Source: Apiospora phragmitis
Lineage: Eukaryota; Ascomycota; Sordariomycetes; Amphisphaeriales; Apiosporaceae
Assembly: GCA_038363925.1 (NCBI GenBank)
Contig: JAQQWL010000006.1
Location: 4,878,501-4,942,500, forward strand
Direction: 5' to 3'
Length of the DNA stretch: 64,000 nucleotides
Part shown: positions 61,649 to 64,000 of the stretch, piece by piece
Layout: each line of letters begins with the position of its first letter
Numbering within the stretch: the stretch's first letter is position 1
The notes under the pieces: generated by a model
Database searches by the model: none
Seen by the model: only the letters and a program-made list of their open reading frames with translations
Told to the model about the DNA's origin: nothing
Translations under genes and position numbers: made by a program

Positions 61649-63870
61649 TGTGAACAAGCGTTATGGTGACAATATCTAACAACTGAAAAGCGAAGGGCCT
61701 AAGAAATGTTGATACTCGTCAACAAAAACCCAAATGGTTAATCGAAAGTAGGCGAAGGCACTTGGCGAAGTATGAGATGGTTCAGCGCAGATCCCGGTCG
61801 TGTCGAGCGTAGCGTCCACCTTTTCGAATGGTTTCCCACTTCGACTATTTGCGATAGCGACGTGATTGATTCCCACAATATCTAATGATCCCAACGGCGT
61901 TCCGAGGAGAAGAACGAGCGACCGATGATGGCGTATATCGAAATGGTGGTGGTGGAAAAGGGGTGGAGGATTGATGGCTGTTTGTTTGGCTGATGAGGCT
62001 TGCTTCACTTGTGTTGCCGAGCGCAAGTGCGGTGCTTAGAGAATCAAATTGGAAACGAGTGGACTGAGAGACTAGCTCAAAAGAAATGGAACGAGACCGA
62101 GGTGGCTCTCAGAGGATCATCAGAGGCATCGGCAGCGTCGAGTAGAGACGGCGGCGAGAAGAGGGCGATGACAAATGATTGATGCGGGTGGTTTGGCAGA
62201 AAGAGGCGCTTCACTCTGTGTCTCTCGTGGTGGTGGTAAGGTAAAGAAGAAGAGGATGGGATGAATACAATGGGCTTGGGCCTCTCTCTCTTCTCTCGAC
62301 ACGGAAGACGGAACCTGAGAAACGAACGAACGAGCGGGTCGATGGATGGATGGGGTGTGTGTGTGCGTTGCGTGTCTGGGTGTGTGTGTTGTGTGGTGTC
62401 CGTCCGGGGCACTCAGCTGATTCAGGGAATCAGGAACGAAAGGTGCCAGGAAAGGCCAAAGATTGCGGGTGCAGTGGCACTCTTAGCGAAACAGGTCAAG
62501 AGGGGCCCCTCTGGCCTCCTATTCGTCCGACTCGTCGAGCATGCGCCAAGGAGGACAAACGGAGGGTAACATCCTTGAACCGTCCAGGGACAGCGTCTCC
62601 ACTCGGATCAGTGAGAGGATGGAAATGACCACTCGGTGCCCAGGGCACTAATCTGACCGTCTAACGATCTTATTATTGCTCACACCCTCTTCGGAAATTT
62701 CAGCCCGGTCTCGGCCAATCAGACACGCCCGTCCAACCGCTAGAGGGACCATGGGGAGACACTGGCACGACCCCGGGCGTAGCTGGAGGGGGGCCTGCAG
62801 GTGGGCAGTTGGCGCTCTCGGATTGTCGCTATCCCTGCAGCAGCGTGCGCTCTTTTTTAGTTGCAGTTGCAAGCCCCTTCCTTCAATGCAGCTCATCATG
62901 GCCAGAACATTCGCGTCTATTGTCGATCAAAAGATAAACCCATACAAATGGCCTATCCGAGACATGAGACAGCCGGCGTTCTTCATCTTGGCATTCTTTG
63001 ACAGCCGTTCCATCGCGGCAGAAACAATGTGAGGAAAGCCACAGCCAAGGAATGAAAAGAAAAGAAAAAGCAGATCCAATCTCTAGCCGGACGATTTCGC
63101 CAATAAGTCGGAGATTTCGTACATACATAGCGCATAGGCTCTAAAATGGATTGGCTTTCTTGATTCAATGTTGCATTCAAGGACGGGCCTTGGCTGTGGA
63201 GGAAGGGTGCGTTGACGACACCTGAGAGGCGACACACCTGATGGTACGTAAAGTCGCAAGCAAAATGCTGCCGTCAATTCGTTCAATTCAACGCGAATCC
63301 AGCAAACCCCAGTCCGCCTGGAGCTCGCTGGAGCCTGTTTTCAAGCTAAGCCCCCGACTGCCCGAAGGCCGCCCCCCATGTTTACTGGTCCGCACCCTGT
63401 CAGCCAGCCCCCAAAGCTGCCAAGTATTGTTCAATGAACCGAAACAGGCCTTCAAGTGCAACGATACCCCCGCCTCTGCTTGATTGTTTGTTTCCCAGAT
63501 TAAACTGCCCGTATATTAACTATTCCTGCCCTTGCCTGTTTACCGAAATTAATTAACTTGAGGTTCCAAAGGCCAAATCGATGGTTTCGACATCGGTCAA
63601 AAAGCACACAAGAACTCTTGTTCGGTCCAGTCATTGGCCCAAACCCAGATATTGTTAATTCCCGGTGAAACCACTGCCGGCATAAGACAAAAGAAGAACA
63701 GATGCGATCGAACCCCTCCCTCCCTTACCCGCCTCACCAGAGCTGAGCAGAGCGGTGCCGCTGCGACTCTCGTAAACTTGGTTAGTGCGCGCTTTGAATG
63801 CTGTGTTACTTGACTAGATTGACTTTTGTAAAACCACGACTACGAGTAACTGTGCCACGCACCTACTTTA
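61649..63870. other. Opy2 upstream region and intergenic
   Basis: No gene supported. The part to about 62,400 is likely the Opy2 leader/promoter, with GGAT and GT repeats at 62,344-62,402. Confidence 0.5.
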
Positions 63871-63879
63871 ATTAAGACT

Positions 63880-64000
63880 CGCTTAGGTTTATTAATTAAA
63901 GTTAGTATTAATTATATAAATAAATAATAACTTTTTTTATTAAAAATAGCTTTTTATATAATAAAATATAAGAATTATATATAAAAAGTAATTAAATTTT
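63880..64000. other. Start of an A/T-rich block
   Basis: The base composition changes abruptly from mixed sequence to almost only A and T, with many TA steps and TTAATTAA-type strings, up to the end of the window. This is what the edge of a RIP-mutated repeat block looks like in Pezizomycotina; with about 120 nt the identity of the underlying element cannot be seen. Confidence 0.7.

Noticed and set aside
1..64000. CRISPR arrays, insertion sequences, bacterial-type operons
   Set aside because: No regular direct-repeat/spacer pattern, no transposase and clear eukaryotic introns throughout.

Overview
The window is nuclear DNA from a filamentous ascomycete (Pezizomycotina), most likely a Sordariomycete. 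The genes have short GT-AG introns of roughly 50-120 nt, coding DNA is GC-rich between plainer intergenic stretches, and several products are characteristic of these fungi: a ras-2 type GTPase, an ApsA/Num1 cortical anchor, an Opy2 HOG-pathway anchor, a DUF2855 protein and a GH7 cellobiohydrolase with a CBM1. The right edge turns abruptly into almost pure A/T, as at the border of an AT-rich, RIP-affected block.

Left part (1-24 kb): poorly readable, frame-broken coding remnants (1-4.4 kb); a sugar transporter (+, 5.2-7.0 kb) convergent with a secreted GH7 cellobiohydrolase (-, 8.3-10.0 kb), a plant-polysaccharide pair; then a run of minus-strand genes: two conserved proteins of unknown function (12.7-14.9 and 15.6-16.7 kb), a DUF2855 protein (18.0-19.4 kb), gamma-glutamyl phosphate reductase of proline synthesis (20.1-21.6 kb) and an OTU deubiquitinase (22.1-23.1 kb).

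Middle (24-47 kb): a large ApsA/Num1-type protein (-, 24.3-28.4 kb) with N-terminal coiled coil and C-terminal PH domain; about 8 kb without a recognisable gene; a polytopic membrane protein (-, 36.8-38.2 kb); a type II haloacid-dehalogenase-like hydrolase (+, 40.1-41.1 kb); then a 5.6 kb gap ending in a long pyrimidine-rich leader in front of ras-2 (+, 46.7-47.5 kb).

Right part (47-64 kb): 6.9 kb without a gene but with four same-strand pyrimidine blocks; an unknown protein (-, 54.4-55.2 kb); a FAD-monooxygenase remnant lacking its catalytic core (+, 56.6-57.3 kb); a cluster of degenerate hairpin-bearing repeats (57.5-58.7 kb); Opy2 (-, 60.2-61.6 kb); and the A/T-rich edge.

The most important observation for a user of this sequence is that ten of the fourteen interpretable genes, including the biosynthetic PRO2 gene, carry single-base indels, mostly in short homopolymers. 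Correcting each by one base restores the family sequence and makes every spliced length an exact multiple of three. There are about eighteen such breaks, nine one base too long and nine one base too short. This looks like assembly or sequencing error rather than mass pseudogenisation. No clearly novel system was identified; the best leads are the QT-motif ladder in the ApsA-like protein, the monooxygenase remnant and the hairpin repeat cluster.
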